From Patescibacteria group bacterium (GTDB lineage: Bacteria; Patescibacteriota; Minisyncoccia; Phycocordibacterales; UBA1006), in NCBI GenBank assembly GCA_028286885.1, contig JAQBQS010000006.1, forward strand, positions 1-39,760: a DNA stretch of 39,760 nt. Direction: 5' to 3'. Both the position numbers and the translations under genes were made by a program. Position 1 is the stretch's first letter, and each line of letters opens with the position of its first letter. Below the pieces are notes generated by a model, which worked only from the letters and a program-made list of their open reading frames with translations, searched no databases and was not told the DNA's origin. Positions 18,804 to 27,098 of the stretch are shown here, in pieces.

Positions 18804-19199
18804 ATGCCACTCTGCGGATTCAATCAAAAAATGCTCGACGGGCTTGGACTCTTCGCCGAAGGGCTCTGGGAGCAAGCCATCAAACGTTCCGAGGAAGACA
18901 AAGTTTCCATCGAGGAATCATTGAAACAAGAAATCAAGGAGATGAACATCTTCAAGGAAATTCTTGCCGAAAAAGATCCCAAGAAAGTCCAAGGCCTTCA
19001 CGGAATTGCGTTTCTCGCCCAAGCTCTTTATGGCCATGCGCTCGATACTGATTCGCATAAAGAATCATACGATCAAGGATTTGCCCGCGAACGAAAACTT
19101 TTCCAAGATGTCGACGCGAAATACTATGATGAGCTCCGACCAAGCTTCGGACCGGAAGAAGCACTTCGCAAGCTCGGCGAGATCATCGAAATCCTGTAA
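18804..19199 (+). CDS. hypothetical protein, tandem paralogue of the preceding gene
   Basis: MPLCGFNQKMLDGLGLF...; second ORF starts immediately after the first stop. Confidence 0.75.
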   Translation: MPLCGFNQKMLDGLGLFAEGLWEQAIKRSEEDKVSIEESLKQEIKEMNIFKEILAEKDPKKVQGLHGIAFLAQALYGHALDTDSHKESYDQGFARERKLFQDVDAKYYDELRPSFGPEEALRKLGEIIEIL

Positions 19200-19202
19200 C
19201 AC

Positions 19203-19229
19203 AAAACCGCTCCCTCGAGCGGTTTTTTT
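19203..19229. terminator. bidirectional terminator
   Basis: AAAACCGCTC-cctc-GAGCGGTTTT followed by T-run. Confidence 0.88.
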
Positions 19230-19231
19230 AT

Positions 19232-19924
19232 TTATTTCGAATTCGGTTTTTTCGTTTCTCCGCCGTTCGCGGTTTTCTTCTGTCCTCCTCGCCCTCGCCT
19301 ATTTCGTCCTTTCGGTTTTGGTTTTTCCTGAAGCGCGTTTTGGACTGCGGTTGGCGTTACACCCTTTGGAGTTTTTGGATTTTGGTTGTTCGCAGGCGCC
19401 GTCTGTTTTCTTGGCGAGTATCCGATCAGGTATCGCTGCGGGTCTTCGGACAGATCCAAGAAGTCATCAGTAATTTCTTTCAAGTTCATCGAAGATGATT
19501 TCCCGAATGACACGACTTCGACTTGGCATCCCTCGTTGATCTGCAGATACTCGACGAGCGGAATGAAATCCCCGTCGCCCGACACGATGATGACCGTGTC
19601 GAGTTTTGGCGCCATCTTGATCGCGTCGACCGCGAGTCCGACGTCCCAGTCGCCCTTCTTGGCACCGCTTGAAAATATCTGGAGGTCTTTGGTTTTGGTC
19701 TCGATGCCGACTTGGGTCAATGCTTCAAAAAATGCTTTCTCATCTCCTGCTTCGGACGTGATGACGTACGCGATCGCGCGAACGAGCTTTCGTCCCGCGA
19801 GGGCTGATTTGACGACCTCGCCGAAATTGACGCGACGGTTGAATAAATTTCGCGCGCTATGATATAAATTTTGCGCGTCGATGAAAATTCCAACGCGCTG
19901 TTCCGGATGCTTGATGATGCTCAT
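19232..19924 (-). CDS. NYN-domain (LabA/DUF88-like) putative ribonuclease with basic RG-rich tail
   Basis: RVGIFIDAQNLYHSAR, KKGDWDVGLAVDA, VIIVSGDGDFIPLVEYL motifs; tail KPKGRNRRGRGGQKK. Confidence 0.92.
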   Translation of the reverse strand: MSIIKHPEQRVGIFIDAQNLYHSARNLFNRRVNFGEVVKSALAGRKLVRAIAYVITSEAGDEKAFFEALTQVGIETKTKDLQIFSSGAKKGDWDVGLAVDAIKMAPKLDTVIIVSGDGDFIPLVEYLQINEGCQVEVVSFGKSSSMNLKEITDDFLDLSEDPQRYLIGYSPRKQTAPANNQNPKTPKGVTPTAVQNALQEKPKPKGRNRRGRGGQKKTANGGETKKPNSK

Positions 19925-19950
19925 AGTCCAAGTCTATCAAGGTTTCAAAA

Positions 19951-19971
19951 ATAAAACACCCGTTTGGGTGA
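19951..19971 (-). terminator. intrinsic terminator of DUF2283 gene
   Basis: Minus strand CACCC-AAA-CGGGTG then TTTTATTTT. Confidence 0.8.
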
Positions 19972-20196
19972 TTATGCAAATTCGGGAATTGGAAAGGCTT
20001 TTTTGCCAAGAGTTATTTCAGGCTTCTTGTTTTTGCCAAGAATGCTTGAGGCGTTAAGAATTTCCAGATGCAAGGCATCGCCTTTTTTGTCCACGTCAAG
20101 CATGACTCCGTCAGAAACGGAAATCGTTCTGGCAACCTTGCCTGCACGGATCGTCAGGTTCAGCGCATCGACTGACTTGTCATACGTGATTTTCAT
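19972..20196 (-). CDS. DUF2283 protein (putative antitoxin-like partner)
   Basis: MKITYDKSVDALNLTIR...ISVSDGVMLDVDKKGDALHLEILNAS; TATAAT 6 nt before ATG. Confidence 0.88.
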   Translation of the reverse strand: MKITYDKSVDALNLTIRAGKVARTISVSDGVMLDVDKKGDALHLEILNASSILGKNKKPEITLGKKAFPIPEFA

Positions 20197-20208
20197 AAAA
20201 GTATTATA

Positions 20209-20442
20209 TCAGATATTTTTAATTCTATCAACATAGTGGGCTGTAACAACGATTTGATGATTTTTCCGATTAAAGTAAACCACTTTTAAATATTTTTTGC
20301 CAAATTTCCTATATGCTTCAAATTTGTTTTCTCTTCCTTGAATCAAAAAATCCGGCGCTGCAATTGTTTTTGAAACAGATTCTTTTGGAAGATTACGGTC
20401 TTTTATTTTTTCCAAGGAATGTTTGCTCCAAAAAATCGTCAT
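20209..20442 (-). CDS. DUF4258-like small protein (putative toxin-like partner)
   Basis: MTIFWSKHSLEKIKDRNLPKESVSKTI...YLKVVYFNRKNHQIVVTAHYVDRI; ORF-track start rejected because it runs into the rpsO terminator. Confidence 0.8.
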   Translation of the reverse strand: MTIFWSKHSLEKIKDRNLPKESVSKTIAAPDFLIQGRENKFEAYRKFGKKYLKVVYFNRKNHQIVVTAHYVDRIKNI

Positions 20443-20478
20443 GAAACTATGATTGCATGGAGCGATAAAGAAAAAATA

Positions 20479-20497
20479 AAACACCCGTTCGGGTGAA
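20479..20497 (-). terminator. rpsO intrinsic terminator
   Basis: Minus strand CACCCGAACGGGTG then TTTTATTTTTT. Confidence 0.85.
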
Positions 20498-20761
20498 TTA
20501 CTTGAGGCCAACCTTTTTAACGATCGTCTCGTACTTTTTTGCGTCTGACTTCTTGAGATAGTTCAGAAGCTTTCGTCGCTGCGCAACCAAGATGACCAAA
20601 CCGCGTCGTGAGTGGTTGTCCTTCTTGTGCTCCTGGAGGTGTCCCGTGAGCTGGCTGATCTGCTCGGAGATAAGAGCGATCTGGACCTCCGGGGATCCGG
20701 TGTCGCCGTCTTTTCGGCCGAAGTCCTTTGCGATCTTGGATTTTGTGGCAGTTGTTAACAT
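20498..20761 (-). CDS. rpsO: 30S ribosomal protein S15
   Basis: MLTTATKSKIAKDFGRKDGDTGSPEVQIALISEQISQLTGHLQEHKKDNHSRRGLVILVAQRRKLLNYLKK. Confidence 0.98.
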   Translation of the reverse strand: MLTTATKSKIAKDFGRKDGDTGSPEVQIALISEQISQLTGHLQEHKKDNHSRRGLVILVAQRRKLLNYLKKSDAKKYETIVKKVGLK

Positions 20762-20846
20762 AGTGGTGCGACTATAGCACGGATGATTTTTTTGCGCAAG
20801 GGGACTGCCTTGGCAATAAAAAAGCCCCAAAGAGGGGCCTAGAAGG

Positions 20847-21254
20847 TCATGGACGAGTGTATCCGAAGAGCCGATTGAGCTCGCTTTCGGCATAGCGTTT
20901 CTGGATTTCCTCAAGTTCCGCAGTCGATTTTCTGTCATGCTTGCGCTGCCAGATCTGCATGCGAAGCCATGCGTACACGATCGTCTCGGATTTGAGAAGA
21001 AAGAGCGTCGCGATGAAAGACGGAATCAGGAGCATCAGGAACTTGAGAAAGACCAAAAAAAGCGCCATTGCGACATCCCGCACAGAAGTTGCCTGCCATA
21101 GGTTTGTCGGGAAAAATAAATGGCCCAAAAAGATGAATGCCGCGATCGCCACGATCAGCGCGATGATGAATCGCAGGCCGAGAGCAAGGACGTCGCCTTT
21201 CATCATTCCTTCGGTAGCGGTAATCTTGACTGCAAGAGCTGTTAACTTCTTCAT
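20847..21254 (-). CDS. small membrane protein of unknown function
   Basis: 135-aa ORF with two hydrophobic segments. Confidence 0.7.
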   Translation of the reverse strand: MKKLTALAVKITATEGMMKGDVLALGLRFIIALIVAIAAFIFLGHLFFPTNLWQATSVRDVAMALFLVFLKFLMLLIPSFIATLFLLKSETIVYAWLRMQIWQRKHDRKSTAELEEIQKRYAESELNRLFGYTRP

Positions 21255-21354
21255 AGTGAATGGATTTATTGAGTTATGAATTTTCCATTCCAGTTAATAC
21301 CTCTGGCGCATTCTTGTCAAGAATCCGTGCGTGTTCTTCTGATATAATGAATGC

Positions 21355-22248
21355 ATGGACATCCAGACCGCGAAGCGCCAATTTTTGGAATACGTCGAGA
21401 TCGAGAAAGGCCGCGCGCTTAACACCGTGCGCAATTACGAGCATTATCTCGATGTGTTTTTCAAGTTTGGAAATATCCAATCACCATCCGACATTACCGA
21501 AAACATGATTCGAGAATTCCGCTTGCACCTCAACCGTTCGAAAGGAGTAAAAGTCCGCGGGCAAAATCAAAGCACGATGAAGAAAGCGACGCAGAACTAT
21601 TATCTGATTGCGCTTCGCTCGCTTCTCAAATATCTGCGTAAGCGAGGAATCGACTGCGTAGCTCCCGATATCATCGAGCTTGCCAAGACGGGCAGCCGCG
21701 AAATCGACCCGCTCTCTGGCGATGAGCTGAAACGGTTTCTTGATTCAGCGGCAGATAACCTGCGAGACTCGGCGATGCTTGAATTGTTTTTCTCGACAGG
21801 GCTTCGACTTTCAGAACTGTGTTCGCTTAATCGAGATCTCGATCTCACGCGTGATGAATTCTCGATCCGAGGAAAGGGCGACAAGGTGCGCATAGTATTT
21901 CTGTCAGATGTTGCCAAGGAAAAACTTCGCGCGTATTTGAAATCAAGAAAAGACATGGCCGAGCCTTTGTTTGTGAGCGACGGGTTCAGAAAATCATCAG
22001 ACGCAAGGCTCACGACCCGCTCCGTTCAGCGCATCGTCAGGTTCTATGCGACCAAGGCCGGCATTTACAAGAAGGTCACGCCTCACGTCCTGCGCCACAG
22101 CTTCGCGACCGACCTCCTTTCAAACGGCGCCGACATGCGATCCGTGCAGATCATGCTCGGCCACGCCAACATCGCGACGACCCAGGTGTATACCCACGTC
22201 ACCGACAAGCAGCTGCGCGAGGTTCATAAGAAATTTCATGGAAAATAA
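21355..22248 (+). CDS. tyrosine recombinase, XerC/XerD-like
   Basis: TGLRLSELCSLNRDDL-like region, HVLRHSFATDLLSNGADMRSVQIMLGHANIATTQVYTHV catalytic box; TATAAT 6 nt before ATG. Confidence 0.94.
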   Translation: MDIQTAKRQFLEYVEIEKGRALNTVRNYEHYLDVFFKFGNIQSPSDITENMIREFRLHLNRSKGVKVRGQNQSTMKKATQNYYLIALRSLLKYLRKRGIDCVAPDIIELAKTGSREIDPLSGDELKRFLDSAADNLRDSAMLELFFSTGLRLSELCSLNRDLDLTRDEFSIRGKGDKVRIVFLSDVAKEKLRAYLKSRKDMAEPLFVSDGFRKSSDARLTTRSVQRIVRFYATKAGIYKKVTPHVLRHSFATDLLSNGADMRSVQIMLGHANIATTQVYTHVTDKQLREVHKKFHGK

Positions 22249-22272
22249 AAAGCCAGGCCTAGAGCCTGGTTA
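22249..22272. terminator. bidirectional terminator
   Basis: CCAGGC-CTAGA-GCCTGG flanked by A-run and TTATTT. Confidence 0.75.
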
Positions 22273-22866
22273 TTTGTTTGAGATCACAGTACAAGTTACG
22301 GAGTGTTCTCCTAATGAGTAGTTAAATGAGGTTGTTCTTACGATACTAGTCTCGATATTTTTTTCGACAGTAATATCGATTTTCTGTAAAAGATATGTGA
22401 GTTGTTCGATAGCTGCACCCTTCTCTTTGTTGAAAATTGATTCAAATACTTGCAAAATTCTTTGTGTATTCGAAGTATCTGCAATGGTGTTGATTTTCAA
22501 TCGGAGCTCAGATAAATTTTCTCGATATTTCTCTTGTTCTTTTTCTACAGAAAGAAGACGATCCTTTTTTCTTTCATAAATATACGCAACTCCAAAGATG
22601 CAAAAGAAAAATAATCCTGTGGTAAGAAAGAGGGTTACGTAAAACAAGGTTACGCATGAGATACCAAGAAAATGTTCTTTTAGGTGCGTTCCCGCGTAGC
22701 CGTAAATAGCTCCGGAAATAAATAATAGCGGGAGTCCAAATAAGAGATATGGAAGGACAACCCTTTTTCTTAACCTTTTTACAATCTCTAGTTCAGTTTC
22801 TTTTTCGAAATCTTTGAACCACGAGTAGATTTTTTCGATGACAATTGCTGTTTCTGATGAATTCAT
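22270..22866 (-). CDS. hypothetical membrane protein with coiled coil
   Basis: 198-aa ORF, two TM segments. Confidence 0.7.
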   Translation of the reverse strand: MNSSETAIVIEKIYSWFKDFEKETELEIVKRLRKRVVLPYLLFGLPLLFISGAIYGYAGTHLKEHFLGISCVTLFYVTLFLTTGLFFFCIFGVAYIYERKKDRLLSVEKEQEKYRENLSELRLKINTIADTSNTQRILQVFESIFNKEKGAAIEQLTYLLQKIDITVEKNIETSIVRTTSFNYSLGEHSVTCTVISNK

Positions 22867-22886
22867 TATTTAGTTTTTAGAGTGAT

Positions 22887-23363
22887 TCAATGCTTATGAT
22901 GTTTCTGATAGTCGATTACCGGACCGAATTCTATTCCCGCATAGATGACGACTTCTTCGCTTATGAAGTAATGCGGCGCGTTTTGCGGAACGATGACAAT
23001 GTCGCCTTCTTCTACTGGTTCGCGCAATTCTTGTCCGTCTTTTTCGTAAATAGCGATTCCTTTGCCGAATACTACCATCGCGATGATGCATGAAATATGA
23101 ACGTGCATCTCTTCTTCAAGCGGTCCCTCTACACGGACGTAGTTGATGCCAAATCTGAAATCTGAACGCTTCAGATTCTTCTTGAAGAATTTTGAGAAGC
23201 TTGGAATTAATTTTTTCATGATTTTTTCCAATTCCGGTGAAGGTATGAGTGCGTGTACGATGGAATTTCCAGGCTTTTCGATGATTACTCCATTTTTGAT
23301 AATCGAGCAATGGGGCAGATCAAGGGCATCGATGACTTGTTTAAGTAGTATCTCTTTGTCCAT
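22887..23363 (-). CDS. cupin-domain protein
   Basis: EEEMHVHISCIIAMVVFGKGIAIYEKDGQELREPVEEGDIVIVPQNAPHYF. Confidence 0.82.
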   Translation of the reverse strand: MDKEILLKQVIDALDLPHCSIIKNGVIIEKPGNSIVHALIPSPELEKIMKKLIPSFSKFFKKNLKRSDFRFGINYVRVEGPLEEEMHVHISCIIAMVVFGKGIAIYEKDGQELREPVEEGDIVIVPQNAPHYFISEEVVIYAGIEFGPVIDYQKHHKH

Positions 23364-23492
23364 AATTATGTTGTTTTAAATGTTAATTAATTTAATTATG
23401 TAATAACACATAAACCCTTGTTTTAATAGGAAAAAGTGAGATTTTAAGATAAAGTGTTGGTATTTTTCCGACAAATAGGATATGGTTCAGAT

Positions 23493-24251
23493 ATGGAAAA
23501 AATCCTCACTCGCCTAGGGCTCGGTCCCAAGGAACAAAAGGTGTACAAGCTGATCCTGGATCGCGGCAAGATTTCTGCGGCACAGATTTCGCGTGCGGCA
23601 TCGATCAATCGGACGACGGTCTACGGAATCGCCAAGGAGCTCCTTGCCAAAGGACTTGTTATTGAAGACCTTGGCGGAAAGGTTTTGTATTATCTGCCCG
23701 CGCGCGAGACCGAACTTGAAAAAATCATCAAACGGGAAAAAGAAGTCCTGGACGAGAAAGAGTCAGCCGTGCATGAGCTCCAGGATGTTTTGAAAAATCT
23801 GCCGCAGTCGCAAACGTATTCAGTACCGAAGATCCGATTTGTCGAAGGACGCGACATGGAGCATTATTTCCGAGAGGCATTCCCAAGATGGTTTGAAAGC
23901 ATGAAACACGTTGACCCGAGCATGTGGGGGTTTCAGGATCACACACTCCTTGAAACATTCGAGCATATGATCGACTACAGCTGGGACGTAACGCCTGCCG
24001 GGCTTGATATCAAGCTCTTCACGAACCAATCCGATATCGAGAAAAAAATGCTTGGCAAAAAATACGCCGAGAGGCGCAACATGAAGTTCTGGGAGACAGA
24101 CCAATTCTCTGCGACTCAATTGGTTGCGGGCGATTATATTGCGATGATCATGACGAAACAGAAACCCTACTATCTTGTCGAGATTCATGATGCCGTGATG
24201 GCGCATAACATGCGCCAGGTGTTCAAGAAACTGTGGGAAGAATTGAAATAA
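23493..24251 (+). CDS. TrmB-family transcriptional regulator (A)
   Basis: LGLGPKEQKVYKLILDRGKISAAQISRAASINRTTVYGIAKELLAKGLV HTH; C-terminal effector domain. Confidence 0.9.
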   Translation: MEKILTRLGLGPKEQKVYKLILDRGKISAAQISRAASINRTTVYGIAKELLAKGLVIEDLGGKVLYYLPARETELEKIIKREKEVLDEKESAVHELQDVLKNLPQSQTYSVPKIRFVEGRDMEHYFREAFPRWFESMKHVDPSMWGFQDHTLLETFEHMIDYSWDVTPAGLDIKLFTNQSDIEKKMLGKKYAERRNMKFWETDQFSATQLVAGDYIAMIMTKQKPYYLVEIHDAVMAHNMRQVFKKLWEELK

Positions 24252-24278
24252 AAAACTCCTCATTGCTGGGGAGTTTTT
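24251..24278. terminator. bidirectional terminator overlapping 3' end of opposite CDS
   Basis: AAAAACTCC...GGAGTTTTT; minus-gene stop (24260-24262) in the loop. Confidence 0.8.
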
Positions 24279-24856
24279 GCTGGAATGGACTGCTGCGTTC
24301 TTCCGGAATACTTCACATAGAGCGATCTCAGTCCGAATGCTTTTTCAATGTGAAGAGGTACGACGAGCGAGCTTGAACATTTGATGATGTATTCTTCCAC
24401 TCCTGCGCCGTGGTTGTAGCCGTTGCCCGCGTGCGAGCTTGTCACAGGTTTGCGTTCGGTGATCGCGAGCGCGTCATAAAAGCTCTTGGCATGGTAGATG
24501 CTCTTGGCCCGTACGAATGACGATACTGAATAGTCAAAGAATTCACGGTCTCCGACGACGATGCGCTTGCAAGACATGTGTCCGTAATCCGTATGGTCGT
24601 AAACATTTTTCATGATCTCGTTTAACGTAAGCCACTCATGATTGAAGGTGGACAAATATCTGTCGGATGTTTCCTCGTCGCGGAAAAACCACTCGAAGGG
24701 TTTGTCGTAGCTGGGATAAATATGCTCATGCCAGTTCGGGTTCCTCCCGTCGCTTGGCCCGTATTTTTTACGGAAGGGGCCGATATTCCATCTGATATCG
24801 AGCGAGTTTTCCGTTTCTTCGATGTTCATCCATTCGTTGTTATTTATTTGGTCCAT
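24260..24856 (-). CDS. hypothetical protein
   Basis: 198-aa ORF; A-rich leader CAAAAGAAAAT before ATG. Confidence 0.72.
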   Translation of the reverse strand: MDQINNNEWMNIEETENSLDIRWNIGPFRKKYGPSDGRNPNWHEHIYPSYDKPFEWFFRDEETSDRYLSTFNHEWLTLNEIMKNVYDHTDYGHMSCKRIVVGDREFFDYSVSSFVRAKSIYHAKSFYDALAITERKPVTSSHAGNGYNHGAGVEEYIIKCSSSLVVPLHIEKAFGLRSLYVKYSGRTQQSIPAKTPQQ

Positions 24857-24905
24857 ATTTTCTTTTGTTTTTCATACCATACTTTTCTGCACTGGCTTTG
24901 TCAAA

Positions 24906-24930
24906 TAAAAAAGTCGGACATAGTCCGGCT
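24906..24930 (-). terminator. intrinsic terminator
   Basis: Minus strand AGCCGGAC-tat-GTCCGACT then TTTTTATTTG. Confidence 0.8.
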
Positions 24931-24948
24931 CGTAGAAAATAATATAGG

Positions 24949-25272
24949 CTAACCAACAGGTTGGGCCTTGAGTACTTCGACTTCAAAATGTTCGAGATGT
25001 TTTCTCAGATCCTCGGACACCTTTAATCCATTGCCGGGAGCATTGAGCTTGCCGGTGAGTATGACATCAAAAACATAGCATCCGCTGTCATACACCGCTT
25101 TATCGAAATCGGGGTGATTGCTTTCCTGCTGGTCTTCCCATTTTTGAGCAATGGTCGTAACCAGGAGAGCGGTGATAAACCGCTCGCTTGCATAACTGTC
25201 ATAGCGCTTGTTGAGGCCGGCAACGAATGGTTGTACGGACGCAGATAGTTTTTCTTGGTGTGCTGTGTGCAT
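24949..25272 (-). CDS. hypothetical protein
   Basis: 107-aa ORF with terminator downstream. Confidence 0.65.
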   Translation of the reverse strand: MHTAHQEKLSASVQPFVAGLNKRYDSYASERFITALLVTTIAQKWEDQQESNHPDFDKAVYDSGCYVFDVILTGKLNAPGNGLKVSEDLRKHLEHFEVEVLKAQPVG

Positions 25273-25361
25273 ATTTGGTTTTTTAAAGTGTTAAATCTGA
25301 ATAGAATTTAGCCTTTTTATATGAATTTGTCAAGAATACGAAAAGGGCATTCTTGGAATGA

Positions 25362-25389
25362 TTGACTTTTCAAGGTAAAAACGTAGTAT
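25362..25389 (+). promoter_or_regulatory. sigma70-type promoter
   Basis: TTGACT-N16-TAGTAT upstream of 25411. Confidence 0.6.
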
Positions 25390-25410
25390 TGGGGAAATTA
25401 AAAATAAAAT

Positions 25411-25965
25411 ATGATAACGACAACGAGAGACAAATTTCTGCAGGACTTTCCAAAAGCAGCAGAAGGATTCAACAACTGGATGATGAACTACGGCATTCGC
25501 TCGCTCATAGAGCCGGACCATCTGTGCTACAAATGCTCGACCAAAAAGGAATTTGAGGATATCCGAAGCTATATGGCGGAGCATCAAATTTTCTGGCTCG
25601 GGCACGAGGACGCCATCATTTCAGACAGAAAGATCGCTACCGGAACATGGAAGCATGGCTATGAGCATTTCGAGCCGCAAACGATTGCCGGCCCGATTCG
25701 CTGCCTGGAACTCGCTGACCAGAAGCCTAATCATTCCCAAAAAAGCGGATTCGACCACATCGAATTTCTACCGAAAGGAATAACCGTCGACGGGCTCATC
25801 AAGGTTCTCGAGAGTAAGGGGATGCGTGTAGAGAAAGAAGAACGTCCTCATCATACGACATGGAATATCACAGATCCCAAGAATTTCTGGGGAGACGTGA
25901 AATTTAAGATTTCAGAGAAGTCCCTGACCGAAAAAGTGAAGGAAGAAATAAAAAATAACAATTAA
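25411..25965 (+). CDS. YecM/VOC-like protein
   Basis: PDHLCYKCSTKKEFEDI..., RCLELADQKPNHSQKSGFDHIEF resembles YecM; from memory. Confidence 0.7.
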   Translation: MITTTRDKFLQDFPKAAEGFNNWMMNYGIRSLIEPDHLCYKCSTKKEFEDIRSYMAEHQIFWLGHEDAIISDRKIATGTWKHGYEHFEPQTIAGPIRCLELADQKPNHSQKSGFDHIEFLPKGITVDGLIKVLESKGMRVEKEERPHHTTWNITDPKNFWGDVKFKISEKSLTEKVKEEIKNNN

Positions 25966-25969
25966 AAAA

Positions 25970-25996
25970 CAAGGCGCAGCGATGCGCTTTTTTTGT
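25970..25996. terminator. intrinsic terminator
   Basis: GCGCA-gcga-TGCGC followed by T7. Confidence 0.8.
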
Positions 25997-26004
25997 CAAT
26001 AAAA

Positions 26005-26145
26005 ATCAGCCCTTCTCCCGATGGAAGAAAGGCTGCTCGCTCGGTCAAGTTTTTTACGTTTGCCGAGAGGTGCTTTTAGTGCTGGTTTACTTTGCTGAAA
26101 ATAATTTTTTCATACGCTTTTTATTTTATTGGTGAACAAATACGT
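26005..26145 (-). ncRNA. candidate small RNA with own promoter and intrinsic terminator
   Basis: Minus-strand TTGACA (26175-26180)-N17-TATGAT (26152-26157); ends in 13-bp stem CAGCCTTTCTTCC-ATC-GGGAGAAGGGCTG then ATTTTTATT. Confidence 0.5.
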
Positions 26146-26198
26146 ACCGACATCATAACCAAATGACTTTCTCGTGTCAATAACTTATAATGATTCTA

Positions 26199-26861
26199 AT
26201 GGATCAAGATGCACAGAAAAATTATTTCGAGATTGCCTATCGCACGGGTTCGGACGTGTGGACGCATATTCCTTATCATGCGGTTGCGATGCGCATGCTT
26301 CCGCCGCTTGCGAAAGATTCGTTCATTCTCGACATCGGCGTCGGGCGCGGACTGTGGCTGCACAAGCTCGTCGCTGCCGGATTCCGCGTGATCGGACTTG
26401 ATTACGTGGCTGACATCGTGCGCAAGGGAAACCTCGACCTGAAGAGCGAGAATTTAGGCGACCGCGCGCGCTTTGTCGTCGGCGATGTCACAGATATTCC
26501 GCTCGCTGATTCAACATTTGATTGCGTTACCGACATCGGCGTCTTGCAGCACATGGCGAGTGGCCAGAGGATCGGCTATATGTCCGAAGTCGCGCGCGTT
26601 TTGAAATCCGGAGGTTATGTCTTGAATGTCTCCTTGTCCAAGGAGACACAGAGATTCCTAGGATTCAAGCCAAAGCATTCCGCTGATGCGAGTTTCGAGA
26701 AGTTCGGCGTCTCTTATTACTTTTTTACGAATGACGAATTGAACGGTCTCTTCTTGGATTACGGAATGAAATTGGTCGACCAGCGGATCGAACACTTTGA
26801 TGCGCGCACCGATCCGGATGATTCGATTGCGCTCGTCATGTCGCTCTACAAGAAAGATTAG
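26199..26861 (+). CDS. class I SAM-dependent methyltransferase
   Basis: ILDIGVGRGLWLHKLVAAGFRVIGLDYV...FDCVTDIGVLQHM; TATAAT 7 nt before ATG. Confidence 0.9.
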   Translation: MDQDAQKNYFEIAYRTGSDVWTHIPYHAVAMRMLPPLAKDSFILDIGVGRGLWLHKLVAAGFRVIGLDYVADIVRKGNLDLKSENLGDRARFVVGDVTDIPLADSTFDCVTDIGVLQHMASGQRIGYMSEVARVLKSGGYVLNVSLSKETQRFLGFKPKHSADASFEKFGVSYYFFTNDELNGLFLDYGMKLVDQRIEHFDARTDPDDSIALVMSLYKKD

Positions 26862-26869
26862 TCAAAAAG

Positions 26870-26896
26870 AAAACCGCTGCCGAGCAGCGGTTTTTT
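26870..26896. terminator. bidirectional terminator
   Basis: AAAACCGCTGC-cga-GCAGCGGTTTT. Confidence 0.88.
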
Positions 26897-26912
26897 GTTA
26901 GCAAATAGTTTC

Positions 26913-27041
26913 TTAGCTTCGCTTGCTCGTTCGCAGACCGTGTCCGCCGAAGTGTATGAACACTGCGACATGCGTGGTTTGGGATTTAAGCAATGGTGTC
27001 TTGGTAGGAGGGTTCTTCCTCACGCGGAGCTTGCTGTACAT
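26913..27041 (-). CDS. unannotated small basic protein (42 aa)
   Basis: MYSKLRVRKNPPTKTPLLKSQTTHVAVFIHFGGHGLRTSKRS; own promoter TTGACC (27093-27098)-N16-TATACT (27071-27076) and downstream terminator. Confidence 0.45.
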   Translation of the reverse strand: MYSKLRVRKNPPTKTPLLKSQTTHVAVFIHFGGHGLRTSKRS

Positions 27042-27070
27042 GCTGGTTGGTTTAATGAACAATTAATATG

Positions 27071-27098
27071 AGTATAGTCTTTAAATAATTTCGGTCAA
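27071..27098 (-). promoter_or_regulatory. sigma70-type promoter for the 42-aa small ORF
   Basis: TTGACC-N16-TATACT on minus strand. Confidence 0.6.

Noticed and set aside
20443-20511. N-terminal extension of the DUF4258-like ORF in the ORF track
   Set aside because: Runs through the rpsO terminator; MTIFWSKHSLEKI is the natural family start.
25980-26113. Peptide KPALKAPLGKRKKLDRASSLSSIGRRADFY in the sRNA candidate region
   Set aside because: Reading frame lacks a usable start codon (closed by TGA just upstream); an sRNA is the simpler explanation.
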